Shown: positions 10,494-18,835, numbered from the stretch's first letter. The stretch is 64,000 nt of DNA from Maritimibacter harenae (GCF_009882975.1 NZ_WTUX01000019.1:130645-194644), one strand, 5' to 3'. Numbers and translations are program-made. The notes: generated by a model not told the origin, from the letters alone.

Positions 10494-11528
10494 TCAGATC
10501 ACCGCCTGGTAGATCATCCCCGCGATCACCGCGCCGGTCAGCCCGAGGCCCAGGTAGAGCGCGAAGACATGCGGCTTGACCAGCGCCCAGATCGCGGCCA
10601 TCGCCGGGATGGAACTGACCGCGCCCGCGACCATGAAGGCCATCGCGGCGCCCGCGCTCATCCCCTGTTCCATGAGGCCGGCGAGGAGCGCGGGGGCGAC
10701 GTAGCTGTTGAGATAGGCGGGCATGCCGACGAGCGCCGAGAGCACGATGGGACCCGTCCCCTCGCCGCCCACGACGGAGGCGATCCAGTCCGCCGGCATG
10801 TAGGTGATCAGGAGCGCCTCGAGGACGTAGGCCAGGATCAGCCATTTCACGAGGAAGACGAGGTTGTCCCAGCCTTCGGTGCGGAATACGTCGCGCCTTT
10901 CGGGCACCGTCCAGATGGCCCAGTGCGGCCGACCCGTCGCCGGGTTCGCACCGCAGCCACAGCCCTGTCGTGGGCGGGGCTTCGCGACACCGGTCAGGAG
11001 CCCCATGCGCGCGATGGCCATCGTGACGAAGCCGCCGAACAGCCCGAGGCCCACGGCCGCCGTTGCCTTGCCGATGGCGAAAGGCCAGTCGAGCGCGGCG
11101 GCGGTGATGAGGAGCGAGCCCGGGTCGATCAGCGGCGAGGCGAGCCAGAACGCCATGATCGCCGCGATCGGGGCGCCGAGCGCGATCAGTCCGGCGACGA
11201 ACGGGATCACCTCGCAGGAGCAGAACGGGGCGAGCCCGCCGAAGAGGGCGGCGAGCACGATCGCGGTCGCCTCCCGGCCTTCGAAGGCGCGGCCGATCAT
11301 GGTCTCGGCGCCCGAGGCCTTGAGATAGGCGACCAGCGTCACCGCCACGAGGATGAAGGGCAGGGTGCCGGCGAACGCCCGCGCGGCGTCCGTGCCGATC
11401 GTACTGAAGCGGCCGGGATCGAGGATCGCGACCGCGAGGAGCAGGAGCGCGGAGACGGTCCAGGGCGACCTGAAGCGTTTGGCGCGCGCCAGCGCACCGG
11501 CCGGGCGGGGAAGGGTCGTTTCGGTCAT
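10494..11528 (-). CDS. DUF318/YraQ-family permease, candidate ArsP-like organoarsenical or metal exporter
   Basis: A 344-residue polytopic membrane protein (about 8-10 helices) of the DUF318 permease family. The conserved PFCSCEVIPF (Cys103, Cys105) and a later cytoplasmic QGCGCGANPATG loop are both visible. Campylobacter ArsP, a trivalent organoarsenical exporter, belongs to this family and uses paired cysteines. The ATG at 11528 overlaps the stop of the upstream ArsR gene (ATGA). The longer frame to 11588 is rejected because it would run into arsR. ArsR control supports a metalloid substrate, but no substrate is proved. Confidence 0.82.
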   Translation of the reverse strand: MTETTLPRPAGALARAKRFRSPWTVSALLLLAVAILDPGRFSTIGTDAARAFAGTLPFILVAVTLVAYLKASGAETMIGRAFEGREATAIVLAALFGGLAPFCSCEVIPFVAGLIALGAPIAAIMAFWLASPLIDPGSLLITAAALDWPFAIGKATAAVGLGLFGGFVTMAIARMGLLTGVAKPRPRQGCGCGANPATGRPHWAIWTVPERRDVFRTEGWDNLVFLVKWLILAYVLEALLITYMPADWIASVVGGEGTGPIVLSALVGMPAYLNSYVAPALLAGLMEQGMSAGAAMAFMVAGAVSSIPAMAAIWALVKPHVFALYLGLGLTGAVIAGMIYQAVI

Positions 11529-11857
11529 GCGCGCACTCCCACCTGCGCGCCTACCCCGCAGGCATCGCCGTTTTCGTCGACGCAGCATTCGGCGAGGATG
11601 TAGGCGGCCAGGCTGCGCAGTTGGTCGTAATCGGCGCGGTTGATCGTCTCGCGTCCGCGCCGCTCCTGCCGGACGAGCCCGCCGGCGACGAGCGATTTTA
11701 GGTGGTGGGCCAGGGTCGATTGCGCGATCCCCGTCCGGTCCTGGATCGCGGCGATGTTCAACCCGTCCGACCCGGCCCGCACGAGCGTCTTGAGCACGGC
11801 AAGTCGGGGCTCGGACCCGATGGCAGCAAATCCGGCGGCGGCGAGGTCGGGTGTCAT
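11525..11857 (-). CDS. ArsR-family winged-helix metalloregulator
   Basis: A 110-residue repressor-type protein. The winged-helix core is clear: EPRLAVLKTLVRAG, then IAAIQDRTGIAQSTLAHHLKSLVAGGLV, then a wing with RRGRETINRA. A C-terminal cysteine group (AECCVDENGDAC) could form the metalloid-sensing site. Its position differs from the classic alpha-3 CxCxxC, as in several later-described ArsR subtypes. It overlaps the permease gene by 4 nt. A 20-bp palindrome lies 19 nt upstream of its start codon, which points to autoregulation. Confidence 0.9.
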   Translation of the reverse strand: MTPDLAAAGFAAIGSEPRLAVLKTLVRAGSDGLNIAAIQDRTGIAQSTLAHHLKSLVAGGLVRQERRGRETINRADYDQLRSLAAYILAECCVDENGDACGVGAQVGVRA

Positions 11858-11875
11858 GACGATCTCCAGAGTGAT

Positions 11876-11895
11876 CTATATAACTAGTTTTATAG
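11876..11895. promoter_or_regulatory. Probable ArsR operator
   Basis: CTATATA-ACTAGT-TTTATAG is a palindrome centred on ACTAGT with one mismatched pair in the 7-bp arms. It lies 19-38 nt upstream of the arsR start codon, where a dimeric ArsR protein would block its own promoter. The AT-rich arms contrast with the 66% GC surroundings. The palindrome is seen; ArsR binding is inferred. Confidence 0.7.
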
Positions 11896-11960
11896 TCTAT
11901 TCGGGGTGGGCAGCAAGGGGTTTCCTTCTTGCGCGCCTGGGGCGCGTCGATTTCGGATTT

Positions 11961-12022
11961 CTAGGATTCTAGGATTCTAGGATTCTAGGATTCTAGGATT
12001 CTAGGATTCTAGGATTCTAGGA
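11961..12022. repeat. Tandem array of the 8-bp unit CTAGGATT (7.75 copies)
   Basis: Seven exact copies of CTAGGATT plus a final CTAGGA run without a mismatch over 62 bp. The array lies in the gap between the 3-prime end of the YaiI gene and the arsR promoter, about 65 bp upstream of the ArsR operator. CTAG is generally scarce in bacterial genomes, so eight copies in 62 bp are striking. Perfect identity suggests recent slippage expansion. There are no spacers, so it is not CRISPR. Confidence 0.95.
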
Positions 12023-12078
12023 AGCGCCAGCGCCGCGTGACCCCATTGTCCGGACAATACCGCGCGCTGACCCACGTC

Positions 12079-12537
12079 TCACCCCGCGCGCGCGTCGCTG
12101 TCCGCCAGCCGCAGCGCGCGTTCCAGCCCATCGCGAAACCGCGACCGGTCGGCCTTCGAGAAGGCACGCCCTCCGCCTTGGCGGAATGGATCGGCCGCGC
12201 GCAGGTCGCTCATCAGGTCACGGGTCGCCAGCGCCTGGCCGATGTTGGCGCCGCTCAGCGCGTCGCCGTCATGTTTGACGACCCGCGCCCCGGCCTCCAC
12301 GCATTTCGCGGCCAGCGGGATGTCCCCGGTGACCACGACGTCTCCGGGACCCACGCGCTCGGCGATCCACTTGTCCGCCTCGTCCGGCCCGTCGGGGACA
12401 TAGACCACCTCGACCAGCGGGTTGGCCGAGGGGCGCAGCCCGCCGTTGCACACGAGCGCCAGCGGCACGCGGTGACGTGTCGCGACCGCCTCGGCCTCGG
12501 ATTTCACCGGGCAGGCATCGGCGTCCACATAGATCAC
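12079..12537 (-). CDS. YaiI/YqxD (DUF188) family protein, NYN/PIN-like fold
   Basis: A 152-residue protein beginning [11 protein letters not shown] and containing [29 protein letters not shown] and a C-terminal [14 protein letters not shown], all family hallmarks. The acidic residues in VDADACPV and VVTGDIPLA suggest a metal-dependent nuclease-like site, but no activity is established. The start is a GTG at 12537 whose GTGA overlaps the stop of the S-formylglutathione hydrolase gene, so the two are translationally coupled. Confidence 0.9.
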   Translation of the reverse strand: MIYVDADACPVKSEAEAVATRHRVPLALVCNGGLRPSANPLVEVVYVPDGPDEADKWIAERVGPGDVVVTGDIPLAAKCVEAGARVVKHDGDALSGANIGQALATRDLMSDLRAADPFRQGGGRAFSKADRSRFRDGLERALRLADSDARAG

Positions 12538-13364
12538 GCGTAGAGCGCCTCGGCGTGGAACGCGACGTGTTCTTCCATGAAGGAGGCCACGAAGAAGTAA
12601 CTGTGGTCGTAGCCGGGCTGGAGCCGCATCACGGCCTGCTGTCGGCGTTGGCCCACCTCCTGCATCAGGGTTTCGGGCATCAAAAGGTCGATGAACTGGT
12701 CCTTTGTGCCGGTGTCGATCAGCATCGGCCCGTCAAAGCCCCGCTCACGCATCAGGAAGGCCGCGTCGTGGGCGTCCCAGGCCTCCTGGTCGTCGCCGAG
12801 GTAGGCGGTGAGCTGTTTCTGGCCCCAATCGGAGGCGGTCGGGTGGCAGATCGGCGCGAAGGCCGAAACGCTGCGGAACCGTTCCGGCAGCGTCATCGCG
12901 ATCGTGAGCGCCCCGTGCCCGCCCATCGAATGGCCGGTGATCGCCTGGCGTTCGGGGTCGAGCGGGAAGGTGTCGAACAGAAGCTCCGGCAGGTCCTCGG
13001 TCACGTAGTCCCACATCCGGTAATGGCGCGCCCAGGGATCTTCGGTCGCGTTGACGTAGAAGCCCGCGCCCTGGCCCAGGTCGAAGGCCTCGTCGTCGGC
13101 GACTCCGGGTCCGCGCGGCGAGGTGTCGGGAAAGACCAGCGCCAGCCCCTGTTCGGCCGCCCAGGCCTGGGCACCCGCCTTGGTCATCGCGTTTTCGTGG
13201 GTGCAGGTGAGGCCGGACAGGTACCACAGCACCGGCACCATGCCGTCGCGCGCCTCGGGCGGCAGGAACAGGCCGAACGTCATGTCGGTCCCCGTCGCGC
13301 GCGATTTGTGGGTATAGACGCCTTGCGTGCCGCCGAAACAGGCGTTCTCCGATTTCAGTTCCAT
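12534..13364 (-). CDS. fghA: S-formylglutathione hydrolase
   Basis: This 276-residue alpha/beta hydrolase converts S-formylglutathione to formate and glutathione, the last step of glutathione-dependent formaldehyde oxidation. The family start [16 protein letters not shown] is present, along with oxyanion region [11 protein letters not shown], nucleophile elbow GHSMGGHGA (Ser near 146), an acid in DTGTKDQF and the histidine in GYDHSYFFV. The ATG at 13364 is chosen because homology begins there; the longer frame upstream is out of family. The partner formaldehyde dehydrogenase is not in the window. Confidence 0.93.
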   Translation of the reverse strand: MELKSENACFGGTQGVYTHKSRATGTDMTFGLFLPPEARDGMVPVLWYLSGLTCTHENAMTKAGAQAWAAEQGLALVFPDTSPRGPGVADDEAFDLGQGAGFYVNATEDPWARHYRMWDYVTEDLPELLFDTFPLDPERQAITGHSMGGHGALTIAMTLPERFRSVSAFAPICHPTASDWGQKQLTAYLGDDQEAWDAHDAAFLMRERGFDGPMLIDTGTKDQFIDLLMPETLMQEVGQRRQQAVMRLQPGYDHSYFFVASFMEEHVAFHAEALYA

Positions 13365-13470
13365 GATGGCCCTCGTCCTTGCGCGTTTGTCCGCGAAAAG
13401 ACCACGCACGCGCATCAAGGGCAACCGCGCCCGCACGGGGGCGGTGAGAAAAAGACCGGGCGCGGGCGCG

Positions 13471-13770
13471 TCAGATGGGCGTGCCGTCGATGGTGTCGGG
13501 CAGCGGGCGCTTCCGGCGAATGATGATGTCGCCGTTGGGCAGGGTTTCGGGCGCCTCGTACTGCGGCAGGTCCCCGAGATCCTCGAGCATTTCGCGCCAC
13601 GCTTCGGAGAGGGGTTCCATCTCCTTCGACAGGCCCTTGAACAGAAGCTCGAAGGCTTCCGACATCTTGCGCGCACCGTCGCGCAGGTCGCTGTTGCCCT
13701 CTTCCTCCTGCGCGGCCACCGGCGTGGCCGCGAGACAGGCGACAAGGGCGATATGTGCGACGCTCTTCAT
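13471..13770 (-). CDS. Small secreted protein of unknown function
   Basis: A 99-residue protein with a clear signal peptide (MKSVAHIALVACLAATPVAAQ, cleavage after AQ). The rest is acidic and amphipathic and ends with the strand-like EAPETLPNGDIIIRRKRP. Similar short secreted proteins occur widely in Rhodobacterales. From memory some are labelled AAA+ ATPase, which this sequence contradicts: it has no Walker motif. It lies 36 nt after the EEP hydrolase on the same strand. Function unknown. Confidence 0.8.
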   Translation of the reverse strand: MKSVAHIALVACLAATPVAAQEEEGNSDLRDGARKMSEAFELLFKGLSKEMEPLSEAWREMLEDLGDLPQYEAPETLPNGDIIIRRKRPLPDTIDGTPI

Positions 13771-13806
13771 GCTCCCAATATGGGCGCGCCCGGGGCAGCT
13801 GCCAAG

Positions 13807-14838
13807 TCACAGCTCGATGTCGAGGCTCACCGGAAAGTGGTCGGACGCGGTCAGGAGCGCGTCGCGCAGTTCCGCCGTGTGGTAGCAGACCGGGTCATCG
13901 AAGGGGTGCCAGATGCGCCAGCGGGGCCGCGGCTCCATCAGGTCGCGCGATACCATGACGTAATCCAGCAGCGCCTGGAGATAGCGGTCCTCGCCGTGGA
14001 TCCAGAACCGCGCGGTCACCGGCATCGGTCCCACGCGCCGCGACACGGCAAGCCGCGCGTGCGGGTCGTAGAGCTCGGCCCGCCCATCCTCGCCCAACAC
14101 CACCTCGACTCCGGAGCGTCCGAAGAGCTTCTCGTATTCGTCGAGTCCGGGGCCGTCGTTGAAGTCGCCCAGCACGATGAGGCTGTCGCCGTTCATCAGG
14201 TGGTCGTCGACCCGCTGGCGCAGCCAGATGCATTGCGCCATCTGCTTGCGGCGGTTCTCGATGGCGAGACGCATGACTTCTTCCGGCGCCTCCGCCCCGT
14301 GGGGGGCCTTGGACTTCGCGTGAACGCCGATGAGCCGAATCTCGCGCCCGGTCTCGCGCAGGGTCAGCGCCACCTCGAGCGGCGGTTTCGACCAGCGCAC
14401 GAGCTCGGGCGTCGCGTCGGTGTCGAGATCGAAACGGAAGACGCCATCGAAGCGCGGCGCGTCCCGGATCCCCTTCTTGCCGGTCTCTTCGCCGCGCGGG
14501 TCGTGGCGCGCGGTGAAGACGTCGGGGTTGTAGAGAAGCGCGATTTCCTGCTGCGTGGCGTTCCGGAACCCCAGCAGCGCCTTGCGCGCGCGCAGGCCGT
14601 AGTGGTGCGCGAAATTCTCCAGCGCCCGCACGGTCGACCGGCGGCGGTTGTCGTCCGGCGCCTCGATGATCATCACCGCGTCCGCGTCCATCGCGGTGAA
14701 GACGATGGCGAGCGCGGTCAATTGGTCGGCACGCGTCACGTCGTGGCGCCCCGACCAGCCGCCGTCCTCCAGCAGTTCCCCGTCGTCGTCGAAGAGCGCG
14801 TCGAACCATTCCGTGTTGTAGGTGGCGATGCGGACCAT
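13807..14838 (-). CDS. Endonuclease/exonuclease/phosphatase-fold protein
   Basis: A 343-residue protein of the EEP superfamily. Metal and catalytic landmarks are ATYNTEWFD near the N-terminus, MIIEAPDDN (glutamate), LIGVHAKSK, VLGDFNDGPG and the terminal SDHFPVSLDIEL (Asp-His). The lack of a signal peptide places it in the cytoplasm. Its substrate (nucleic acid, phosphoinositide-like or other phosphodiester) cannot be read from sequence. The ATG at 14838 overlaps the stop of the TerB-DnaJ gene as TGATG, so the two are made together. Confidence 0.88.
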   Translation of the reverse strand: MVRIATYNTEWFDALFDDDGELLEDGGWSGRHDVTRADQLTALAIVFTAMDADAVMIIEAPDDNRRRSTVRALENFAHHYGLRARKALLGFRNATQQEIALLYNPDVFTARHDPRGEETGKKGIRDAPRFDGVFRFDLDTDATPELVRWSKPPLEVALTLRETGREIRLIGVHAKSKAPHGAEAPEEVMRLAIENRRKQMAQCIWLRQRVDDHLMNGDSLIVLGDFNDGPGLDEYEKLFGRSGVEVVLGEDGRAELYDPHARLAVSRRVGPMPVTARFWIHGEDRYLQALLDYVMVSRDLMEPRPRWRIWHPFDDPVCYHTAELRDALLTASDHFPVSLDIEL

Positions 14839-15518
14839 CAGGCGCGGCTTTCGCTGATCTCTTCCCAGGCTCGGTTCACGGCGATCAGGTGGCGTTCGGC
14901 CAGCTTCACCGCCTCTTCCGGCACGCCGCGCGCGACGAGCTGGTCGGGGTGGGCGGCCCGGACCTCGGCGCGCCAAGCCTTGCGGATCTCCGGCAGCGGT
15001 GTGTCCGGGGTGACGCCCAGCACCGCGTACGGGTCGGGATCGGCGCCGTCCACGAAGCGCGCGCGCAGCGACCGGAACCGACGCTCGTCGATGCCGAAGA
15101 TCTCGGCCACCCGCGCGAGGAAGGCGTCCTCGTTGGGATGGTAGGACCCGTCGGCCAGCGCAATGTGGAAAAGCCCCTCCATCAGGTCGCACAGCGCCGG
15201 GTCGCCGCGGCCGAAGAGCCCCGCGATCTTCTCGGCGTATTGCTGGAAACCGGCGACATCCTGGCGCGCGAGGTTGAAGATACGGGCCGCGTTCTTCTCC
15301 TCGGCGGGCGGAATGGTGAAGACCTCCCGGAAGGCCGAGACCTCGTTGCGGGTCACGAGCCCGTCGGCCTTGGCCATCTTGGCCCCCAGCGCGATCACGG
15401 CGATGGCGAAACCGGCCGAACGCTCGGGCGGGGTGCGCAGGCGCGAAAAGACCTCCGACAGGCTTTCGCCGGAGGTCAGGGCCGAGAGCGCGTCGGTGAT
15501 GCGGGACCAAAGCGACAT
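14838..15518 (-). CDS. TerB-DnaJ domain protein (DjlA-like, soluble)
   Basis: A 226-residue protein with an N-terminal TerB-like helical domain (about residues 35-150; AVIALGAKMAKADGLVTRNE and LFHIALADGSYHPNED) and a C-terminal J domain (about 160-226). The J domain has the essential HPD in RAAHPDQLVARG near 191, so it should stimulate a DnaK. DjlA proteins have this architecture with an N-terminal membrane anchor. Here only a short amphipathic start is seen, so it is probably cytoplasmic. It is coupled to the EEP hydrolase gene. Confidence 0.9.
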   Translation of the reverse strand: MSLWSRITDALSALTSGESLSEVFSRLRTPPERSAGFAIAVIALGAKMAKADGLVTRNEVSAFREVFTIPPAEEKNAARIFNLARQDVAGFQQYAEKIAGLFGRGDPALCDLMEGLFHIALADGSYHPNEDAFLARVAEIFGIDERRFRSLRARFVDGADPDPYAVLGVTPDTPLPEIRKAWRAEVRAAHPDQLVARGVPEEAVKLAERHLIAVNRAWEEISESRA

Positions 15519-15563
15519 GGGGTCAGTTAATCAGGTTTGCCGGGGGCGTGACAGGTCAAAGCA

Positions 15564-16181
15564 TCAGGACAGAACGACATCCTTTCCGCCGGAGCGGATC
15601 AGGGCTTCCATCCCGACGGGGCCCTCCGTGACGACCACGCGGTCGTCGTCGAGGAAGGGGGCGAGGGCCTGGGACAGCCCCTCCGCGTCCGGATGCGTCA
15701 GCGTCAGGCGGATGAGCCGCGCGCCGCCGTCCGGGATGGCGGGGGCGGGGTTGGGCGAATCCCACTGGATCAGGCTGGGAAAGAGCCCGTCGAACGGCAG
15801 TTTACCGTCTGCGGGCACCGCCATGCGCCAGGCGTAGGGGCCGCGCGACAGGGCGAGCCCTTCGCCGATCCCCGGTGGCGCGACCTCGAGCGCATCCGCC
15901 AGCACATCGACCCGCATCACCCAGTTGGTGAGCGCGGGCGCGCCGGTGCGGTTGTCGAGATCGAAGAACCTCGGGTGGCCCGGGGCGGTCGCCGCCGGGT
16001 TCACGGCGATGACTTCGAGATAATCCTCGGGGCCCATGGACAGGAGCCGGTTGTGCGTGCCCATTGCCGCGTGATCGCCGCCGCCATCCATCGGCTGGCC
16101 GAGCGTCGTCTCGACAAGCTCCACGCCGCTGTCCAGCTTGGCCGCCGTGACGACGAGGTGATCCAGTGTTGCAGTGGTCAT
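15564..16181 (-). CDS. VOC/glyoxalase-like domain protein
   Basis: A 205-residue protein of the glyoxalase-like (Glyoxalase_3) type. It opens ATLDHLVVTAAKLDSGVELVE, contains GTHNRLLSMGPEDYLEVIAV, and has a second half resembling a repeat of the beta-alpha-beta module. The His in LDHLVV and the Glu in YLEVIAV are the expected metal ligands. The reaction is unknown. An extended inverted repeat directly upstream (16217-16260) may control it. Confidence 0.85.
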   Translation of the reverse strand: MTTATLDHLVVTAAKLDSGVELVETTLGQPMDGGGDHAAMGTHNRLLSMGPEDYLEVIAVNPAATAPGHPRFFDLDNRTGAPALTNWVMRVDVLADALEVAPPGIGEGLALSRGPYAWRMAVPADGKLPFDGLFPSLIQWDSPNPAPAIPDGGARLIRLTLTHPDAEGLSQALAPFLDDDRVVVTEGPVGMEALIRSGGKDVVLS

Positions 16182-16216
16182 CCCGATACCCCCGCGCGCA
16201 CTATGGCACGCGCCGG

Positions 16217-16260
16217 GATCGGGTCAAATTGTTATGTGTCCAATTTGACTTTGCCCGATC
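16217..16260. promoter_or_regulatory. Long inverted repeat upstream of the VOC gene
   Basis: GTCAAATTG (16223-16231) and CAATTTGAC (16241-16249) are exact inverse complements 9 nt apart. They are flanked by GATCGGG (16217-16223) and CCCGATC (16254-16260). The AT-rich inner arms look like a dimeric operator for the VOC gene (start 16181). A hairpin at the end of the preceding deaminase transcript is the alternative, but there is no T tract. Confidence 0.55.
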
Positions 16261-16269
16261 GGGGTCCGG

Positions 16270-17607
16270 TCAGGAGGCCAGCTGGGCAGCGCGGGCGTTC
16301 TGCGTCTCGATCACACGAGGCAGGTCGATGGTGGTCACGTGCCCGTCACGCACCACCTGCCGCCCCTCGACGAAAAGATGGCGCACCCGGGTGGGGCCCG
16401 CCAGGAGAAGTGCTGCCGGGTCCCAGCTTCCCGCCGCCTCGATCGTGTCGAGGTCCCACAGTGCAAGATCGGCACGCTTGCCGACCGCGATCTGCCCGCA
16501 ATCGTCGCGCCCCAGCACCTCGGCGCCGCCGCGCGTCGCGATCCACAGCGCTTCGCGCGCGGACATCTTGTCGGCGCCGTGCATCACCCGTTGCAGGAGC
16601 ATCGCCTGCCGCGCCTCGGCCACCAGGTTGCCGGCGTCGTTGGAGGCCGAGCCGTCCACGCCGAGCCCCACCTTCACGCCCGCATCCCGCATGGCGCGCA
16701 CCGGGGCGATGCCGGACCCAAGCCGGCAGTTGGAGCAGGGGCAATGCGCCACGCCGGTGCGCGACCGGGCGAAAAGGTCGATCTCGTCCCCGTCGAGCTT
16801 CACGCAGTGGGCGTGCCACACGTCCTCCCCGGTCCAGCCAAGGTCTTCGGCATACTGGCCCGGGCGGCAGCCGAACATTTCATGGCTGTAGGCGATGTCT
16901 TCCTCGTTCTCGGCAAGATGCGTGTGCAGCATCACGCCCTTGTCGCGGGCGAGCAGGGCGGAGTCGCGCATCAACTCGCGGCTCACCGAGAAGGGCGAAC
17001 AGGGCGCGACCCCGACCCGCACCATCGCGCCCTCGGCCGGGTCGTGATGAGCGTCGATGACGCGGATGCAATCCTCGAGGATCGCCGCATCCCGTTCGAC
17101 GAGGCTGTCGGGCGGCAGGCCGCCGTCACTCTCGCCGATCGACATGGCGCCGCGCGTCGGGTGGAAGCGCATCCCGATCTCGCGCGCCGCGTCGATCGTG
17201 TCGTCAAGCCGCGCCCCGTTGGGAAACAGGTAGAGGTGGTCCGAGGTCAGCGTGCAGCCGGACAGCGCAAGCTCGGCCAGCCCGGCGAGGGCAGATATCC
17301 GCATGTCCTCGGGCCCGAAGCGTGCCCAGATGGGGTAAAGCGTCTTGAGCCATCCGAAGAGCAGCGCGTCCTGCCCGCCGGGCACCGCGCGTGTGAGGGT
17401 CTGGTAGAGATGGTGATGCGTGTTTACGAGACCGGGGGTCACGAGACAGCCCGAGGCGTCCACGATCTCACCCACCGGGTCGAGCGCCGCGCCTATTTCC
17501 GCGATCACGCCGTTGGACAGGCGAATGTCGACGCCGGCCAGTTCGCGCGCCCCGTCGTCCATCGTCAGGACCAGCCGCGCGTTGCGCAGGGTCACGTCGC
17601 CGGTCAC
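16270..17607 (-). CDS. 8-oxoguanine deaminase / amidohydrolase
   Basis: A 445-residue TIM-barrel amidohydrolase of the cytosine/guanine deaminase-like group. Metal ligands and catalytic residues are in NTHHHLYQTL, HTHLAENEEDI, WHAHCVKLD and GLGVDGSASND. The LYQTLTRAVPG and AHCPCSNCRLGSG segments resemble characterised 8-oxoguanine deaminases, which turn 8-oxoguanine into urate. The start is the GTG at 17607, overlapping the phosphatase stop (GTGA). A longer frame to 17826 antisense-shadows that gene and is rejected. Other triazine or guanine-type substrates are possible. Confidence 0.85.
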   Translation of the reverse strand: MTGDVTLRNARLVLTMDDGARELAGVDIRLSNGVIAEIGAALDPVGEIVDASGCLVTPGLVNTHHHLYQTLTRAVPGGQDALLFGWLKTLYPIWARFGPEDMRISALAGLAELALSGCTLTSDHLYLFPNGARLDDTIDAAREIGMRFHPTRGAMSIGESDGGLPPDSLVERDAAILEDCIRVIDAHHDPAEGAMVRVGVAPCSPFSVSRELMRDSALLARDKGVMLHTHLAENEEDIAYSHEMFGCRPGQYAEDLGWTGEDVWHAHCVKLDGDEIDLFARSRTGVAHCPCSNCRLGSGIAPVRAMRDAGVKVGLGVDGSASNDAGNLVAEARQAMLLQRVMHGADKMSAREALWIATRGGAEVLGRDDCGQIAVGKRADLALWDLDTIEAAGSWDPAALLLAGPTRVRHLFVEGRQVVRDGHVTTIDLPRVIETQNARAAQLAS

Positions 17608-18404
17608 GGGGCGTCCCGCAGGATGGCAAGCGCGGCGGCGTGGATGTCCGGATTCGCCGCGGCCAGGGCGCGTCCGCCGTCGTGGGCCGGTCCGCCGCGC
17701 CAGTCCGTGACGATACCGCCGGCCGCCTCGATCACCGCGATCGGCGCCTGGATGTCGTAGGCGTTGAGCCCGGCCTCGACCACGAGGTCGACCTGTCCCG
17801 CCGCCACCAGCGCGTAGGCGTAGCAATCCATCCCGTAACGGGTAAGCTTCGCTTCGCCCGCCAGCCGGTGGAACGCATCGCGCTCGTCCCGGCTTCCCAC
17901 CTCGGGGAAGGTCGTGAATATCGTCGCGTCGTCCAATGACGGAACGTCGCGGGTGGCGAGCGGGGCATTGCCCCGTGGCCCGGTCATTTCGGCGCGGCCG
18001 AAGCCGCCCAGGAACCGCTCGCCGATATAAGGCTGGTCGATGATGCCCAACTGCGGGCCGTCCGCGTCACCGCAGGCGATCAGCACGCCCCAGGTCGGCG
18101 TGCCGGAGATGAAGGCGCGGGTGCCGTCGATCGGGTCGAGCACCCATGTCAGCCCGCTGGTCCCCGTCGTTTCGCCATATTCCTCGCCCAGGACCGCGTC
18201 ATGCGGGCGGCGTTCGGCCAGGATCTCGCGCATGGCCAGCTCGGCCGCGTGGTCGGCGACCGTGACCGGGTCGAACCCGGCCGACAGCTTGTTGTCGGAG
18301 GTGAGCGCGGCAGAGCGGAAATGCGGGAGAATCGCCGCGCGTGCAGCATCGGCCATCGCGTGCGCGGTCGCGATCAACTCGGAATGAAGGTCAGTGGATA
18401 TCAC
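17604..18404 (-). CDS. hisN: Inositol monophosphatase-family protein, probably histidinol-phosphatase (HisN type)
   Basis: A 266-residue Li+-sensitive phosphatase fold with metal sites GEEYGE, DPIDGTRAF and the C-terminal YDIQAPIAVIEAAGG, where the Asp is the third metal ligand. DIQAP followed by IEAAGG is typical of the HisN group, which hydrolyses histidinol phosphate in histidine synthesis. The start is a GTG at 18404. No other his gene is in view. A 3-prime-phosphoadenosine or inositol phosphatase role cannot be fully excluded. Confidence 0.82.
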   Translation of the reverse strand: MISTDLHSELIATAHAMADAARAAILPHFRSAALTSDNKLSAGFDPVTVADHAAELAMREILAERRPHDAVLGEEYGETTGTSGLTWVLDPIDGTRAFISGTPTWGVLIACGDADGPQLGIIDQPYIGERFLGGFGRAEMTGPRGNAPLATRDVPSLDDATIFTTFPEVGSRDERDAFHRLAGEAKLTRYGMDCYAYALVAAGQVDLVVEAGLNAYDIQAPIAVIEAAGGIVTDWRGGPAHDGGRALAAANPDIHAAALAILRDAP

Positions 18405-18466
18405 TTCGGATCACCGGAAACTGGATGATCCCGGCGGTAGAGGCTCACACCTCACCCGTCAAGCGC

Positions 18467-18835
18467 TCAGGCGGCGTCGGACAGGACGCGCGCCAGTTCG
18501 AACAGCCTGCGCCGCTGATTTTCCGGAATGGCGTAGTAGCTGCGTACCAGCTCCAGCGCTTCCTTGTCGGCGAGGATATCCTCGGGCAGGGATTGCGTTT
18601 CCTCGCGCTCCGCCCCGCCTTCGAGCCCTTCGAAGAAGAAGCTCACCGGCACCGAAAGGGCGTCCGAAATGTCCCACAGACGCGAGGCCGAGACGCGGTT
18701 CATGCCGGTCTCGTACTTCTGGATCTGCTGGAACTTGATCCCGACTTTTTCCGCAAGCTGCTGCTGAGTCATCCCGACCATCCATCGGCGATGACGAATT
18801 CTCTTGCCCACATGTACATCCACTGGATGCTTCAT
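18467..18835 (-). CDS. XRE-family transcriptional regulator
   Basis: A 122-residue DNA-binding protein. The Cro/CI helix-turn-helix spans about residues 10-65 (GKRIRHRRWMVGMTQQQLAE, then KFQQIQKYETGMNRVSASRLWDI). A C-terminal helical extension follows (DKEALELVRSYYAIPENQRRRLFEL). Close relatives are very widespread in Rhodobacterales and Rhizobiales. The ATG at 18835 begins the conserved MKHPVDVHVGKRI; the upstream in-frame ATG at 18865 is less likely. The 364-nt region upstream is AT-rich and may hold its own promoter and targets. Confidence 0.9.
   Translation of the reverse strand: MKHPVDVHVGKRIRHRRWMVGMTQQQLAEKVGIKFQQIQKYETGMNRVSASRLWDISDALSVPVSFFFEGLEGGAEREETQSLPEDILADKEALELVRSYYAIPENQRRRLFELARVLSDAA

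Noticed and set aside
8402-10579. 725-residue plus-strand frame over the aminotransferase and sseA
   Set aside because: Antisense shadow of two recognised enzymes with intact active-site motifs on the other strand.
11961-12022. CRISPR-like array
   Set aside because: The 8-bp units are directly adjacent with no spacers, so it is a simple tandem repeat. No cas gene is nearby.
13471-13770. AAA+ ATPase assignment for the small secreted protein
   Set aside because: A 99-residue exported protein without Walker A or B motifs cannot be an ATPase.
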